Below, piece after piece: positions 51,460-52,110 of a stretch of 52,110 nt of DNA. Within the stretch, counting starts at the first letter, position 1, and each line of letters begins with the position of its first letter. The stretch covers positions 1-52,110 of the forward strand of contig JAQYWC010000018.1 in the NCBI GenBank assembly GCA_030145245.1. Reading direction: 5' to 3'. The notes under the pieces are model-generated. The model had not been told where the DNA came from and ran no database searches. It was given only the letters and a program-made list of their open reading frames with translations. This stretch comes from Desulfobacterium sp. (GTDB lineage: Bacteria > Desulfobacterota > Desulfobacteria > Desulfobacterales > Desulfobacteraceae). The position numbers were made by a program, and so were the translations under genes.

Positions 51460-52110
51460 ATGTCAGACAAAAATGATTTCCATGATAAGGACGTCTTAGA
51501 AGCCTTACTCAACCCGCCCGAAACCGAAGAGATCCTAGGCAAAGCCAAGGATTATTCGGGGATCAACGTTTCCGAATCCGACAAACGACATGCCCAGGAT
51601 GTAACGGCCCAGGTCCAGGTCAGTTTCAACACCGGCGCAAATGGGGAGGCTATCATAAGGACCGAAGATCTTCTCCAGGACAGGCCCGATCCAGACCCCG
51701 GCAATGCTATAATCCTTGAACCGTCTGTTCCCCGGACATTGGGACGTTTGGAAGACAGGGGAGACGGAACCTATTTATTCGAGCCAGGCCCCGGATTTCA
51801 GGGCAATACGCTTCCTGTATCGTTCAAACTGGCAGAACCGCCGGTAACACCCGGGAGCACCACGGATAATGAACCCAGCGACACCAGGCAAAGCACACCT
51901 GAAGAAATCATTCCCCCGGCAGAGTCCACAATAGAACCCCAACCTGACGTTGACGAGGGGAAGGATACCACCCCCACACCTTCGGAACCCGGCCCGGCAG
52001 AGTCCACGATAGAACCCCAACCTGACGTTGACGAGGGGAAGGATACCGCCCCCACGCCTTCGGAACCCGGCCCGGCAGAGTCCACAATAGAACCCCAACC
52101 TGACGTTGAC
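51460..52110 (+). CDS. N-terminal part of a large repeat-containing secreted protein (partial)
   Basis: The frame opens at ATG 51460 (MSDKNDFHDKDVLEALLNP) and stays open through the window end, 217 codons. AGGAG lies 9 bases before. There is no signal peptide, as expected for a type I substrate. Residues about 88-128 contain GDGTYLFEPGPGFQGN, which resembles a cadherin-like strand pair common in RTX adhesins. From residue 153 a 26-residue acidic, Pro-rich repeat (PAESTIEPQPDVDEGKD...) begins. The context, right after ABC, HlyD and TolC genes, makes this the likely export substrate, possibly a biofilm adhesin. RTX repeats and the secretion signal would be downstream, outside the window. Confidence 0.8.
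   Translation, partial: MSDKNDFHDKDVLEALLNPPETEEILGKAKDYSGINVSESDKRHAQDVTAQVQVSFNTGANGEAIIRTEDLLQDRPDPDPGNAIILEPSVPRTLGRLEDRGDGTYLFEPGPGFQGNTLPVSFKLAEPPVTPGSTTDNEPSDTRQSTPEEIIPPAESTIEPQPDVDEGKDTTPTPSEPGPAESTIEPQPDVDEGKDTAPTPSEPGPAESTIEPQPDVD
51916..52110 (+). repeat. 78-base tandem repeat in the secreted-protein gene
   Basis: Units start at 51916, 51994 and 52072, each 78 bases (26 codons), nearly identical; differences seen are single bases such as ACC/GCC and ACA/ACG. The last unit is cut by the window end, so at least 2.5 copies exist. Low divergence suggests recent slippage or recombination. Confidence 0.9.

Noticed and set aside
51916-52110. CRISPR array
   Set aside because: The 78-base units are contiguous, in frame and coding, without spacers.

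Overview
The window looks like chromosomal DNA of a sulfate-reducer-like Desulfobacterota, probably close to Desulfobacteraceae. The support is a NikKMLQO-type nickel importer, large multi-domain sensor kinases, a ferredoxin-like aldo/keto reductase, a DUF362 ferredoxin-type protein, an ADP-forming acyl-CoA synthetase, glpX and a FadL porin. This is inferred from gene content and protein character only; no rRNA or other phylogenetic marker is present. I see no tRNA, rRNA, CRISPR array, complete IS element or integrase.

Layout. 1-282: end of a chemotaxis receptor, closed by a bidirectional terminator. 367-3847 (minus): nikK-M-L-Q-O, translationally coupled, behind a good promoter and a hairpin-plus-U-tract leader. 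3921-4504 (minus): ynbE-ydbL without ydbH. 4672-7347: an unusual FtsK-type motor with a ZapA-like N-terminal domain and no membrane segment. 7410-15408: aldo/keto reductase, two large histidine kinases, a DUF362 ferredoxin-type protein and a divergent TruA. 15498-18182: a MarR regulator with two palindromic operators, driving a split ADP-forming acyl-CoA synthetase. 18289-20328: two divergent orphan periplasmic binding proteins. 20333-27737 (minus): an amino-acid ABC importer (ATPase, binding protein, double-length fused permease), an RNase H, and an upstream hybrid kinase. 28039-32807: FadL porin, GlpX, a small membrane protein, an S24 repressor and a single-pass protein. 32882-40008: a GTPase/membrane protein pair (DUF3482/DUF2868), an OleC-like AMP-binding enzyme, REP-like palindromes, a DHH-CBS protein and a membrane protein. 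40234-43356: ACT, UPF0210 and MFS genes. 43538 to the end: a type I secretion operon.

The most unusual locus is the secretion operon. It runs TolC-like protein, ABC protein 1, triple hemerythrin, ABC protein 2 with a C39-like domain, HlyD adaptor, then the start of a repeat-rich protein that runs off the window. ABC protein 1 has lost the key residue of almost every nucleotide-binding motif (Walker A Lys, Q-loop Gln, signature, Walker B Glu, H-loop His). ABC protein 2 keeps Walker A, Q-loop, Walker B and H-loop but has lost the LSGGQ signature. A heterodimer would therefore have at most one working ATP site. The hemerythrin gene lies between the two halves; only its third domain keeps all seven di-iron ligands. 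Together this suggests an oxygen- or redox-linked adhesin exporter. That function is an inference.

The second notable item is the ZapA-FtsK fusion, which could place a soluble DNA translocase at the division ring without a membrane anchor. The third is the nik leader, whose transcript should begin at the 5' arm of a long hairpin that ends in a U-tract just before the nikK ribosome binding site.
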